Assembly (NCBI RefSeq): GCF_023650515.1
Contig: NZ_CP096016.1
Location: 2,504,001-2,568,000 of the forward strand
Direction of reading: 5' to 3'
Length of the DNA: 64,000 nucleotides
From: Alkalimarinus coralli
GTDB taxonomy: Bacteria; Pseudomonadota; Gammaproteobacteria; Pseudomonadales; Oleiphilaceae
The notes beneath the pieces are model-generated. The model had not been told where the DNA came from and did not search any database. It worked only from the letters and a program-made list of their open reading frames with translations. Position numbers and translations under genes: made by a program. Shown piece after piece: positions 21,341 through 30,600 of the stretch (positions are counted from its first letter, which is position 1; each line of letters opens with the position of its first letter).

Positions 21341-22315
21341 TTACGAATCCGTATTTATTAAGGTGTAAAAGGCCGTTCCACCCAACCCTCTCACTGAATC
21401 GTATATCTTTATCGTTTCGCCAGTATCAATATTCAAGCGTGCAATTCCACCCCAACTTCTAACGAATAAGAACTCTCCCGTTTTTGAGAAGGTAGATGCA
21501 TCATAAACTCCGTCGTTGCGCTTATAGATAATCTTATATGGAGCCTCAGTATCAACTATATACCAGTACTCATCGCGAGATTGAGTATATAGGAACCTTC
21601 TTCCACTCAGTGACAGTTGATGCCACTTTCTCAACCCCCACTTCGTATTTAGAACTACTTTTCTGATCGACTCACCTTGTCGATCAAACCATTCAAAGCC
21701 ATCCTCCTGCACCACAAAAAACTGATCTTTGTCCCGTAGGTAATAGGTGCCTTGATAGCCAATTTTAACCTCCTTTGTCATCGTTTTTCGGTCAACATGG
21801 TAACGCCATAGGTTTTGGTCCATGTGAAAAAAAACTTCCTTGCTATCACTTGTCCATTGAAATAATGGAATACCGCCCCCTTTGGCAAAGGTGATTTTGG
21901 TATTGCTTTTCAAATCTATGAGCTGTTTTTCTAACCCTTCACTAGTCATCATTGAAATGGCAATGTAACGATTATCTGGAGATCGTACTGGAGGATGATT
22001 AAAAACCGCGTCTGTCTCTCCTCTTAATCGTTGATTATTTACAGCCTGCCTTAAATCTGTTCCATCAGTTTTAATCGACCAAATAGTCCGCCTATTTTCG
22101 CCCGGCGCCTTCATCGCAAACTGAATGCGAGGCCCATCAAAAATATCAGGGTCGCCGTATATTTCTGGCTTAATAACAAACGGTTGTTCTTCTGATGAAC
22201 CGTCTTGTGCTTGCGAACTGCTGGACTCAGAACGGTCTTCAAAACAACCACTTAAATTGAGCAGCATGAGTAATACGCTTAGAAGTAATCCCTGCTGGCT
22301 GGCTCGTCTTAACAT
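21341..22315 (-). CDS. Tandem lipoprotein copy 3 (beta-propeller-like), candidate immunity protein
   Basis: The 324-residue paralogue has a different signal peptide (MLRRASQQGLLLSVLL, lipobox NLSGC) without the copied leader, and a divergent C-terminal third (RRFLYTQSRDEYWYI...). The segment after the lipobox matches copy 1 (SSSQAQDGSSEEQPFVIKPE) and the middle matches copy 2. It follows the 532-aa gene after 11 bp. It may be closest to the ancestral arrangement, since its signal is unaffected by the duplication junction. Confidence 0.7.
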   Translation of the reverse strand: MLRRASQQGLLLSVLLMLLNLSGCFEDRSESSSSQAQDGSSEEQPFVIKPEIYGDPDIFDGPRIQFAMKAPGENRRTIWSIKTDGTDLRQAVNNQRLRGETDAVFNHPPVRSPDNRYIAISMMTSEGLEKQLIDLKSNTKITFAKGGGIPLFQWTSDSKEVFFHMDQNLWRYHVDRKTMTKEVKIGYQGTYYLRDKDQFFVVQEDGFEWFDRQGESIRKVVLNTKWGLRKWHQLSLSGRRFLYTQSRDEYWYIVDTEAPYKIIYKRNDGVYDASTFSKTGEFLFVRSWGGIARLNIDTGETIKIYDSVRGLGGTAFYTLINTDS

Positions 22316-22326
22316 TTATAGTATCC

Positions 22327-23925
22327 TTATCTGTCGTTCGCTTGAGCGTCGTCTAAGTAATCATCTTCCGGGTGGGTGTTGGCACTTTCAGTCAACTCTA
22401 TAACCTGTTGGTAGGTTAAGTTCTGAAACAGATAAAAGGCCGGTTCCCCATCATTAGGGTCTTGAATCATACTGAGCAAACTGGCTTTTGGCATGCCACT
22501 GTACTCAAGTATTGCCCAGTTTGGTTTATGCATTCGGGCATCTTGCACCTGAATAGTCTGACGCCAACTTTTGTCGGCTGTTTGGAGAGTTATTAAGTCA
22601 TCACGATCATCACTATCAAACGGGTCTAGCTCGAATAAAAAGTTAAGTGTATTGGCTGCTGCATTCAGAAAAATGACAGGTATTTTCTGTTTTCGTTCTT
22701 CATCAACGATGCTTTGGTCTGTGCTTTTTACTGTGTGTAATATAGTGTTAATTGAACTCATATCACCGTCTAGTAATTCAAACGATTGAGTTTTTGAGTA
22801 CTGTTCAACCGCATCAACAGACGCTGTTTTGCTTAAAAGTTGATCGGTATTTGACTCTATCTCCTTGATCTTTCCCCATGACCACTGGGTTTCACTAAAC
22901 GCGACTCGAACGCCTTTTCGCTTGAGCTGGTAATCATTATCCAGTTTGTAGGGCACCCATATATTCGTTAACCAATGTCCTTCTGCCTCACGCGCTTCAT
23001 CTGATTTATGAAAGCCAAATCCGTACTGGCTTCGATACCATTCCACCCGCACATCTCGTAATGCACTATTTTCTTTTACCTCTAGCTCTCGCCATAAACG
23101 CCCCTGCCAAAACACATACAGCCAGCCACCCCTTAATAGACCCGCGTTATTTTTATCACTTTGTGTTGAGAAATACCGCATTGGTTTTATAGGAATCAGT
23201 ATGTTATCCCACTCTTTTTTTGCGATGGTGCCTTTGCAAGGTAACGCATGCTTATTCAGTGGCAACACCATTGGCGAAGGCTCTCCAGCCATTGCAATGG
23301 CCACACCAAATGAACGGTTACATTGCGTTAGATTATTAAATGTCACCAGACTGCGATGTGAATATTTATGATCATTGACTGAGTATTGCCGCTGAGAGGT
23401 ACCTTCTTTACATTTATTCAAGACGATAGACTGTTTATTTGATAAGTCACGGCCTGCAACTTCTATAACCAGTTTATGGTTTAGTCGCTCTTTAGTTTCT
23501 GTTGAGTCTTTGTATTGTGGTTTAGAAAATACGGGGGGGTGAGTTTTTAGAGCTGCCGCTGCGCTCATTCGACTATCGGCAAATGATGGATTGCTTCGAG
23601 ACAAGGTTTGATGGTAATCGCTAGGGGCTTTTAACCAACTATACCCTGCTTCACCAGGCCGTTTACTTTCGTTATCTCCAGGCTGTATGACGATAAGTTG
23701 ACCGCATTCCAATTGCTTTTGAATATCTGCTATTTGGTCGCGCCTATGAAAACAGTGCGACAATTGGTTGGCTTCAGCGGGATTATAGTTAACCAACGCT
23801 TCTGCAAATAGGGCTATTTGGTATGTATTATCAGCAAAACTTATAAACTTACCGGCCTGTGTTAAATCATACCCAGGAGAATAAATATCGTAGTCCTGCC
23901 CTCGAACCGTTACACGGGTTTTCAC
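22327..23925 (-). CDS. T6SS-associated protein of unknown function
   Basis: The 532-residue protein starts at GTG 23925, six bases after a perfect AGGAGG. It has no signal peptide or membrane segment. A segment LLRGGWLYVFWQGRLWREL near residue 260 recalls the RxGWLYVF block in N-terminal domains of VasX-type T6SS effectors, but the match is only by eye. The N-terminus (YDIYSPGYDL) and C-terminus are unrecognised. It heads the accessory cassette downstream of hcp, with the three lipoproteins and the giant gene following at very short gaps. It could be an effector adaptor, an effector module or a chaperone. Confidence 0.6.
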   Translation of the reverse strand: MKTRVTVRGQDYDIYSPGYDLTQAGKFISFADNTYQIALFAEALVNYNPAEANQLSHCFHRRDQIADIQKQLECGQLIVIQPGDNESKRPGEAGYSWLKAPSDYHQTLSRSNPSFADSRMSAAAALKTHPPVFSKPQYKDSTETKERLNHKLVIEVAGRDLSNKQSIVLNKCKEGTSQRQYSVNDHKYSHRSLVTFNNLTQCNRSFGVAIAMAGEPSPMVLPLNKHALPCKGTIAKKEWDNILIPIKPMRYFSTQSDKNNAGLLRGGWLYVFWQGRLWRELEVKENSALRDVRVEWYRSQYGFGFHKSDEAREAEGHWLTNIWVPYKLDNDYQLKRKGVRVAFSETQWSWGKIKEIESNTDQLLSKTASVDAVEQYSKTQSFELLDGDMSSINTILHTVKSTDQSIVDEERKQKIPVIFLNAAANTLNFLFELDPFDSDDRDDLITLQTADKSWRQTIQVQDARMHKPNWAILEYSGMPKASLLSMIQDPNDGEPAFYLFQNLTYQQVIELTESANTHPEDDYLDDAQANDR

Positions 23926-24032
23926 AACCAGCCTCCTGCCGAGATTATTGCACGTAATACCTTACCGCATTTCTCCATAGCGTATTTTACCAAATTTAAC
24001 TCACAGCCAAGCATTTATATCGTACGTAATTG

Positions 24033-24056
24033 AAAAAGGGCACGATAATCGTGCCC
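24033..24056 (-). terminator. Rho-independent terminator after hcp
   Basis: On the minus strand the inverted repeat GGGCACGAT/ATCGTGCCC is followed by TTTTTC, 15 bp beyond the hcp stop. It should separate hcp from the downstream accessory cassette, which would then need its own promoter in the 100 bp before 23925 or read-through. Confidence 0.85.
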
Positions 24057-24070
24057 TGGTAATCAACAGA

Positions 24071-24586
24071 TCACACTTTCAATGAACGCCAGTCATCAAA
24101 TGAAGACGTATTTGAAACTTCGTGAGTCCAGGTTATTTTACGGTAGGTGAAAGACACGTCTTCCAGGTGCGTAAAATGTGCCTGCGAAGGGTCTTGGCAG
24201 TTCGGCATGTGCGATTTGATATCAACCAAGATCGCATCTTCTAACTTAATAGTGAAATAGTGCTCTTGAAGCCCTGTAGAAGAGGTTCTGTACCACTTAA
24301 TTTCACATTCAGGTAGACGCTCACCACTGGTTAATGCCTGAAATAGCAGTGGAGATGACTTATCAAACACCTTAGTGATGACAAGCGGCTGATGCACTCT
24401 CTGGCCTGTGGGTTGGCCGCTTTGAGGATCCCGCGGCAGAACAACATCATGTTGAAATGCCTCAACTAAGATCTCATTTTCATGGCCTTCCTGAAAGATA
24501 TTCCCAACCGATGGCTCGGTGAAGTTTCCTTCAGTAATAAAACCCTGTTTTTCTCCCTTAATGGTCATATACGCTGGAGTTGGCAT
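24071..24586 (-). CDS. hcp: T6SS tube protein Hcp
   Basis: The 171-residue protein has the Hcp1 family pattern: N-terminal MPTPAYMTIKGEKQGFI, the HQPLVITKVFDKSSPLLFQAL block, and the C-terminal VSFTYRKITWTHE that closes the beta-barrel. Hcp hexamers stack into the inner tube of the T6SS and can carry effectors. A strong AAAGGAAG precedes the ATG. It follows ppkA after a 200-bp gap, so it may have its own promoter, as is common for highly expressed hcp genes, and a strong terminator follows it. Confidence 0.93.
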   Translation of the reverse strand: MPTPAYMTIKGEKQGFITEGNFTEPSVGNIFQEGHENEILVEAFQHDVVLPRDPQSGQPTGQRVHQPLVITKVFDKSSPLLFQALTSGERLPECEIKWYRTSSTGLQEHYFTIKLEDAILVDIKSHMPNCQDPSQAHFTHLEDVSFTYRKITWTHEVSNTSSFDDWRSLKV

Positions 24587-24785
24587 ACTGCTTCCTTTCT
24601 TTAAAAATTATCGTTTAGCCACATCGTGGCTCGTTAGTGCGAAGATAAATCCCTATCTTCATTTATTAAACAAGCACTTAAAGTGCCTGTTCAATCCGTC
24701 ATGCCCCAATGTAAATTAGGCATTAAATTACTATGCGCTGGTTTTATATTAAGCAGGTATTGATATTAGTGTTGCTTCATAGACT

Positions 24786-26777
24786 TTATAGTCTCAACCG
24801 GGCTGATAATATTTCCTCAACTACCTGATACGCCTCTTCATCGCGTTTCCACTTTGACAGTTCGCGAGCGTAGTCAAGGTCAGATTGAGCGACCAACCGT
24901 TCCCATTCATACTCATTACCTCCGAGTGAAACGTATCTGGCATGCTGATCTGTCAAAATGTCTCGATAAACAGGGTTTATATCTAACTGATTGGCGGATG
25001 CAGCTTTTATTTTTTTTAGTAAATAAGCCAGCATAGGTTGGTGCACCAAAGAAATATCAACCTTACTGACTGAAACCGAATCAGAAAACAGCGGTTCTTT
25101 GTCATTTCCAAAGTTTGGGGTTTCTCCGCTGGATAGCCTGGCGCTTAGCATGTTTTCTGCGGCACCCCACTCACCTTTATTTGGAAATAGTGACTTCGCA
25201 AGTTGCAGTTTTTCGCCCAATGGAAAATACCTTCCCGCACGCCAATCATCAGCCATCTCATGGTAAAGCAGTGAGCTAAGCCTGGTATCTTCCTCAATAA
25301 TGCTCGGGTCTCCAGTAACCAACTTAAGCAACATAGCGCTGTTATACAACGCAATAAAATCCAGCGTTGAGTTAGGTTGTAGAGCGGTCAAGTAAGTTAC
25401 CAATCGGGATTCGTAGCCGATGAGCGCCCTGACACTATAATCTGCCTGGAATTTTATCAGTTGGTTTCTGGCCTTTACGAACGCCAGATTGCTGGATAAA
25501 TAAGGGGTCAAATTATCTGCAACCTCAAGACTCTGCAACAGTGCTGTGGCTGTCCGCTTCTGCTCTTCCAAAGGCTCGTCCATCAGATTGGGAGGTGCTG
25601 ACCACAGTCTTCGCCATTCTAGAATTAGTTTGGGTAGCAGAATTGTCTCTAGCGCCTGCAACCTTGAAGCAGAGTCATCAGTCATATAACTCATTATTTG
25701 CTGAGCACGGTTTTCACTATCAGAATAACGAATTTTCCAGACGGGTAAATCATCGCTAAGCCATTGACTGGCAGGAACCACTGATGCACATAAAAGAGCA
25801 AAGGCCGCAACTGCGGAAGCTTTACGCCGGTGCCGTATTCGCTTTCTGCTCACCTGACAAAAAGCTAAAGAAAGCTCTTTCATAATTTCACTTTCTGCCG
25901 CTATGTTCGGATCCAATGCTCGCTGCAGGATGCGCCACTGTTTCTTGCTTAACTGAACAGGGCGCAAGGGTTTAATCCCTTGCTTGAGTGCTTTTTCGGC
26001 AGTCATTCGCTGATAAGGATGCCGCCCGGTTAGTACAAGGTATATGACACAAGCTAATGCATAAGCATCATCTATTCTTACTGGCTGACGACCTTGTAGT
26101 CGTGCATTGGTTGCATAGGAGGGCGTAATGGCATCACAAAGAGAGCGGTGGCGCCATTGGGAGTCAACGTCCGAACCTCCCGAGTCGAGGTTCATGTTCA
26201 TCAGGCTCATTACCCTGGCCAAGCCAAAGTCCATCACCTTAACCCCTCCACCAGGGAGTACTTTAATATTCGACGGCTTAATGTCTGCGTGAACAACACC
26301 TTGCCGGTGAGCAAATGTAATGGCATCTATCAGCAGGCTAATAAGCCTAAATGATTTTGCTACCGGTAAGCCATCCGGGTATTCAGAAATAATAATCTGA
26401 TCCAGTGTATACCCTTCAATAAGCTCCATCACAATATACGCATGGGATTCATCCCGGTTGTAATCATAGACTGCTGCAATGCCGCTATGCTGAAGCCTTT
26501 GAGCGATGACCGCTTCGCGCTGAAGCGCAATGCCCGCCCCAGTGACTTGCCGCACCTTCTCATTTAATAACTTAATCGCAACATAAGGGTTTGGGTCTTG
26601 AACTTCCTCCCTTCTTAAATCCAGCGCCTTATAGACAGATCCCATGCCCCCCTCACCTAACAGCTCTTCAAGCAAAAATCTATTGCTCAATATGGAACCG
26701 GCTTGAATGGCGGCTGCCGGGTAACCAGATTGTATTCCAGATACGTTATCGTTTGACTGTTGTCTGGCTTCCTGCAT
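24786..26777 (-). CDS. ppkA: PpkA-like membrane serine/threonine kinase of the T6SS
   Basis: The 663-residue protein has an N-terminal protein kinase domain: glycine loop GEGGMGSVYK (41-50), VAIKL lysine, catalytic loop HADIKPSN (about 160) and DFG (about 178). A membrane helix lies near 318-336 (AVAAFALLCASVVPAS), with a helical periplasmic C-terminal region. The catalytic loop reads HAD, not HRD, so this is a non-RD kinase. In other bacteria PpkA phosphorylates Fha or TssL to trigger T6SS assembly, opposed by PppA. It lies next to pppA in the same operon. Confidence 0.9.
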   Translation of the reverse strand: MQEARQQSNDNVSGIQSGYPAAAIQAGSILSNRFLLEELLGEGGMGSVYKALDLRREEVQDPNPYVAIKLLNEKVRQVTGAGIALQREAVIAQRLQHSGIAAVYDYNRDESHAYIVMELIEGYTLDQIIISEYPDGLPVAKSFRLISLLIDAITFAHRQGVVHADIKPSNIKVLPGGGVKVMDFGLARVMSLMNMNLDSGGSDVDSQWRHRSLCDAITPSYATNARLQGRQPVRIDDAYALACVIYLVLTGRHPYQRMTAEKALKQGIKPLRPVQLSKKQWRILQRALDPNIAAESEIMKELSLAFCQVSRKRIRHRRKASAVAAFALLCASVVPASQWLSDDLPVWKIRYSDSENRAQQIMSYMTDDSASRLQALETILLPKLILEWRRLWSAPPNLMDEPLEEQKRTATALLQSLEVADNLTPYLSSNLAFVKARNQLIKFQADYSVRALIGYESRLVTYLTALQPNSTLDFIALYNSAMLLKLVTGDPSIIEEDTRLSSLLYHEMADDWRAGRYFPLGEKLQLAKSLFPNKGEWGAAENMLSARLSSGETPNFGNDKEPLFSDSVSVSKVDISLVHQPMLAYLLKKIKAASANQLDINPVYRDILTDQHARYVSLGGNEYEWERLVAQSDLDYARELSKWKRDEEAYQVVEEILSARLRL

Positions 26778-26857
26778 GATGCAACCCCGTTTAATCCTTT
26801 ACTCTTAGCTTGGTTAATCTTGAACTAACAAGTTGCTAACAGATATAACTTGTAGTG

Positions 26858-27628
26858 TTAGTATTCAGGTGCATAAGATGCGTTAATAACGCAACCCGTT
26901 AAATTATCCGTTGCATCAGTCTGAAGCACTTTTTCAATGAGCACTCTGCAACTGTTACTACTTCCCTCAATAGATAACGCTTCTGATATGTCGTTTGAGT
27001 CCAGTTCATTGTATAGCCCATCACTGCACAACAAATAACGATCACCTTCACGGGCTGCAAATGTTTTTTTCTCAAACTCAACATGCTCTGCCGCCCCCAA
27101 TGCCCTCGTTACGATGTGCGACTGAGGGTGATTTTCAGAGTCGCTCTTTGAAATAACGCCCCTGGCTAGCAAGTCATTGACAACAGTATGATCATCCGTG
27201 ATTTGGTATAAGTTATCTTCTCTCAGCAAATATAGCCGACTGTCGCCAGCCCAAAGACATGTGCTGTATAAGCCATCACTAATGAGGATGACAAAGGTAC
27301 AGCCAATTATTTGCCTCTTGCCATTATGATCGGAAATGACATCCCGCCCCTTGGCATATAAGGCCTGATTAAGTCTTAATATACGCTGTTGAATCTCTTT
27401 TACCCTTTGTTCAAGAGAGCCATATATCGGTGCATCAGCGATCGTCTCCACCAGCAGCAAGCTAGCCAGACCTCCTTGCTCATGACCTCCCATACCATCA
27501 GCCACACACCAAGTGCCGGATCTGGGATCACTAAAAACAGCATCTTCGTTTATTTTTCTGCTATGTCCAGGATGACTATAGTCACTACTATTCCAAATCA
27601 TCCTGTTTGCACTCTTTGCGTTGCTCAT
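26858..27628 (-). CDS. pppA: PppA-like PP2C serine/threonine phosphatase of the T6SS
   Basis: The 256-residue PP2C phosphatase has the metal-binding motifs in order: RKINEDAVF, VADGMGGHEQGG (about 37-48), LWAGDSRLYLL (about 130), LLCSDGLYNELD (about 200) and DNLTG near the end. It should dephosphorylate targets of the adjacent PpkA kinase and so reset T6SS activity. The gene lies between tssM and ppkA with short gaps. The ribosome site is weak, which may imply coupling or low expression. Confidence 0.92.
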   Translation of the reverse strand: MSNAKSANRMIWNSSDYSHPGHSRKINEDAVFSDPRSGTWCVADGMGGHEQGGLASLLLVETIADAPIYGSLEQRVKEIQQRILRLNQALYAKGRDVISDHNGKRQIIGCTFVILISDGLYSTCLWAGDSRLYLLREDNLYQITDDHTVVNDLLARGVISKSDSENHPQSHIVTRALGAAEHVEFEKKTFAAREGDRYLLCSDGLYNELDSNDISEALSIEGSSNSCRVLIEKVLQTDATDNLTGCVINASYAPEY

Positions 27629-27665
27629 AAACTAAACCAACTTAAGTCCACTAACATGTATTCGA

Positions 27666-30600
27666 TCAACTTAGGGGCGTAGACGGAATTCGATACTTAC
27701 TTAGTTCGCCCAACAAATCAGGGGTTAGAGTGCGTCCTGATATTTTATATACAGCACGCTGTCCATTAACCTCAAAGCTCATGCGAAAACGATGTTGGTT
27801 AGGCTCTGCCTCTTTTCCGTACTGTTCGATCATACGAAAAAGTGACCATTCGCCCGAAATGTCATCGGTTACCAGATTTCCGTTATAGTCTTCGAACCTC
27901 ATTGATATATCATCTTCGTTCAACGAGGCAGGCCATGATATTTTTGATGTTTTCTGGGGGCCGTGGCGATAGCTCAAACGCTCCCCCATTAGGTTGAGCT
28001 CAAACCGGCTTATGTTTGCATCAAGATAAATGGGTTGTAGTTGCAGCTCTGCATGTAGCTCGTGTCGCTTATTAAACAGCGCATTGCGAATTTTGTCTGC
28101 GCGCTGTAACTGTGAGAGGTAACCCCTTTTAAGCCCAATAGACAGCCCGTCTACCGTTCTTTCGCTCCAACGTTTCTTACCCGTTCTAATGAACGGTTTA
28201 ATATAATGGTTCAGGAAGCTCTGCTCGTAGCCTTCGGGCTTAAAGAATTCTGAAAACTGGTCCACATCAGTGTCATTTTTAGAGAGCGTATGGAAAGGGT
28301 ATTTTTGGTTTAGGTTGTCGCGATAAAAGACATACACCTCATTCTGATATGCATCCTGAATATAACGTTTCGTATGAGCAACCATCTGCCCCCAGGCTTG
28401 GGTAGAAACAGAACCAACCCACTTATTTAAGGGCTCGGGCAGCAGTTTTGATGTTCTTTTCAGTTGAGAAATCGCATCCTTTCTAGACCCTTTTGCTCTT
28501 TTAACCGTCGCATCAAATACTGAAGAGAGATTGCTCATCTGATTCGTTGAGCTATCAAAGTCGGCTAGATACTCTTCCAACTGAAGCATTTGCTTATCAA
28601 CTTCATCTATTGCGGACGACTTGTTTTCACTGTTGTTGATAACCGAATTAAGTCGTTCAAAGTGCCGTGACACCCGGCTCATCGGGTGAACTGGTAAAGA
28701 ATTCTTAGATGATAGATACCCTGCTGCACCTTTTAACCCATTCCTGACCCGGTGCGTTGGCGCTAAGGTACTTGCTGGAGCTGCACTTTCAACACGCTCA
28801 ACAACGCCTTTAACGTCAACCGCAGCAAGCGCTTGATAAGACCCTGTATTGTCGTAGACATAGTTGAGAACCCGACGGATAGCCCCCTCATTGCCTGAGG
28901 CATTTTTTATCAGAGTGCTTAATTGGCCAAAAGAGTTTGTTTTTGAAATAGCTAACTGACTAAGAAATTGCTCCCATTCGGCCATATAGTCAGCGATATA
29001 AAGGTCATAAATCGCGCTCTCCAGCAGATCTATGTCACTCTTGGTATTTTCGACACTCTCTCCTGATGGCTCTGCCAACACCCACTCATCAGCATTTGCT
29101 TTCTCTACCACCTGGCTCACTTTAGGTAAAAACAACGTCTGATATCCCAGCAAGGTATAAAAAGTCGGTACGGCCTCAGACGCGTTATTAAACACACCTG
29201 CCTGACGGTAACCAATAATTTCTTTTAGCCCACTGGCTGAGGGTTGCTGGCTATTAGCCAATTGTTTTATCTCAAAGTACATACGTTTGGCTAAAGGGGT
29301 TGCTAGCATTTTAGCTCTGGCAACCGAAACGGCTTCATGATCAATTTGCGCGTCTATCTCCTGACCATTTAGAAAGGCAGACAAATGTCGGGCAAGTTTC
29401 TGCCTGCGGTCAGGAGAGTATTGGTAGACTTCGTGCCAACGACGACCAAACCACCACATAAGGTATTCTGCGCGTTTCTCTCGGTCTTGATGAAATAGCA
29501 GGTAGCTTTTTAAAGCAGGGTACAATGTCTCAAAGTCATTACTGCTCTTTAATACGGTTAACAACTCCGTGTTCAGCATTTGTCCAAACTGCTGGTTCAC
29601 GATGTTTTCTGATATATCTACCAGAATATCCTGCTGCCGATGCAGTGCATCAAAGGTGAATAGCGATGGCCAATGAACATTCTCAGATGCCTCATTTAAC
29701 TGATTATGGTGTAGCTCAACACCTGTCAACTCTGCCAGCACCTGCTCAAACCCTGAGCGCCCATCAACGGTAGAAGACAGCCCCTGAGAATGGCCTTCAA
29801 GTAGCGTATTGCCATCAGGAGTCACCCGCAGTCGTTGCTCGCTAAACTGGCTAACAGCCTGCTCTGCCTTGGCATAGTCTCGCCACATTAGCCCTCCCCA
29901 GAGCGCACCAAACAGCATCACCGCAGCTGAGCAAGCCAGAGCCGTTTTACGCGCCACCTGTGTATTCGATTCGCTGCTGCCACACCCTCGATCTTTAATC
30001 AGAATATGGCTAAACCGCTGCCACCAGTGATGAGAGCCAAACCCTTTCCCACTATTAGAATCCATCGCCAGCCGACTCATGGCACCAGCACCTTGGGGGG
30101 CAACAAAAGCAGCCCGAATCCAGGGTACGGTATGTTGTTCAGAAAAATTCCATTGGTGATTCAAATGCTCTGATACGCGTTTGAGCTGGTTCAAGCTTTG
30201 CTCAATCGCCTTTAACTCGGAAAAAGCTCGTTTACGGGCCTCAACATTGTGAACATACTGAACATCTTTAAGCGTCTTTCTCAACAATCTTTTAGTTAAT
30301 TCTACTTTTGCCTGGGAATACCACTGACTAAAATTGTCAGACAACACCGTTTTATGGTCTCGAAACATCCCCACAGGCGTCGCCAATAAGCTGGCATGGT
30401 CATTACTACTTGCCACTTGGTCAGAAACCCCCATTCCTTCAAGAACAAGGTAAACAGGAATATTTTCGTGAGTCTTTGACGCAACTTGCGCAACAAACGA
30501 CGCCATTTTATTCAACCAGGCGGGCGTGGATTCAGACAGCAAGTCATGCCGATGAACATAAATGAGTAAGCCGCCTAAATAGCGGCCTGCGTTACCAGGT

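Larger units (their letters stand above)
19214..22260 (-). repeat. Tandem mosaic duplication containing three lipoprotein genes
   Basis: Three tandem gene copies share long near-identical blocks. The duplicated unit includes the first 37 nt of the 1555-aa gene, present at 19214-19250, 20254-20290 and 21291-21327 with a few substitutions. Copies 1 and 2 share their last third; copies 2 and 3 share their middle (about 20640-21050 and 21680-22095); copies 1 and 3 share the segment just after the lipobox. The pattern implies repeated duplication plus recombination among copies. Confidence 0.85.

Noticed and set aside
19265-22315. TolB proteins of the Tol-Pal system
   Set aside because: Blade-like repeats are present, but they are lipoproteins in three tandem copies with no tolQRA or pal genes nearby.
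24617-24660. Small inverted repeats in the hcp leader as a terminator of ppkA
   Set aside because: They lie upstream of the hcp start on the minus strand, so downstream of the ppkA start is not their position, and neither has a T-run.
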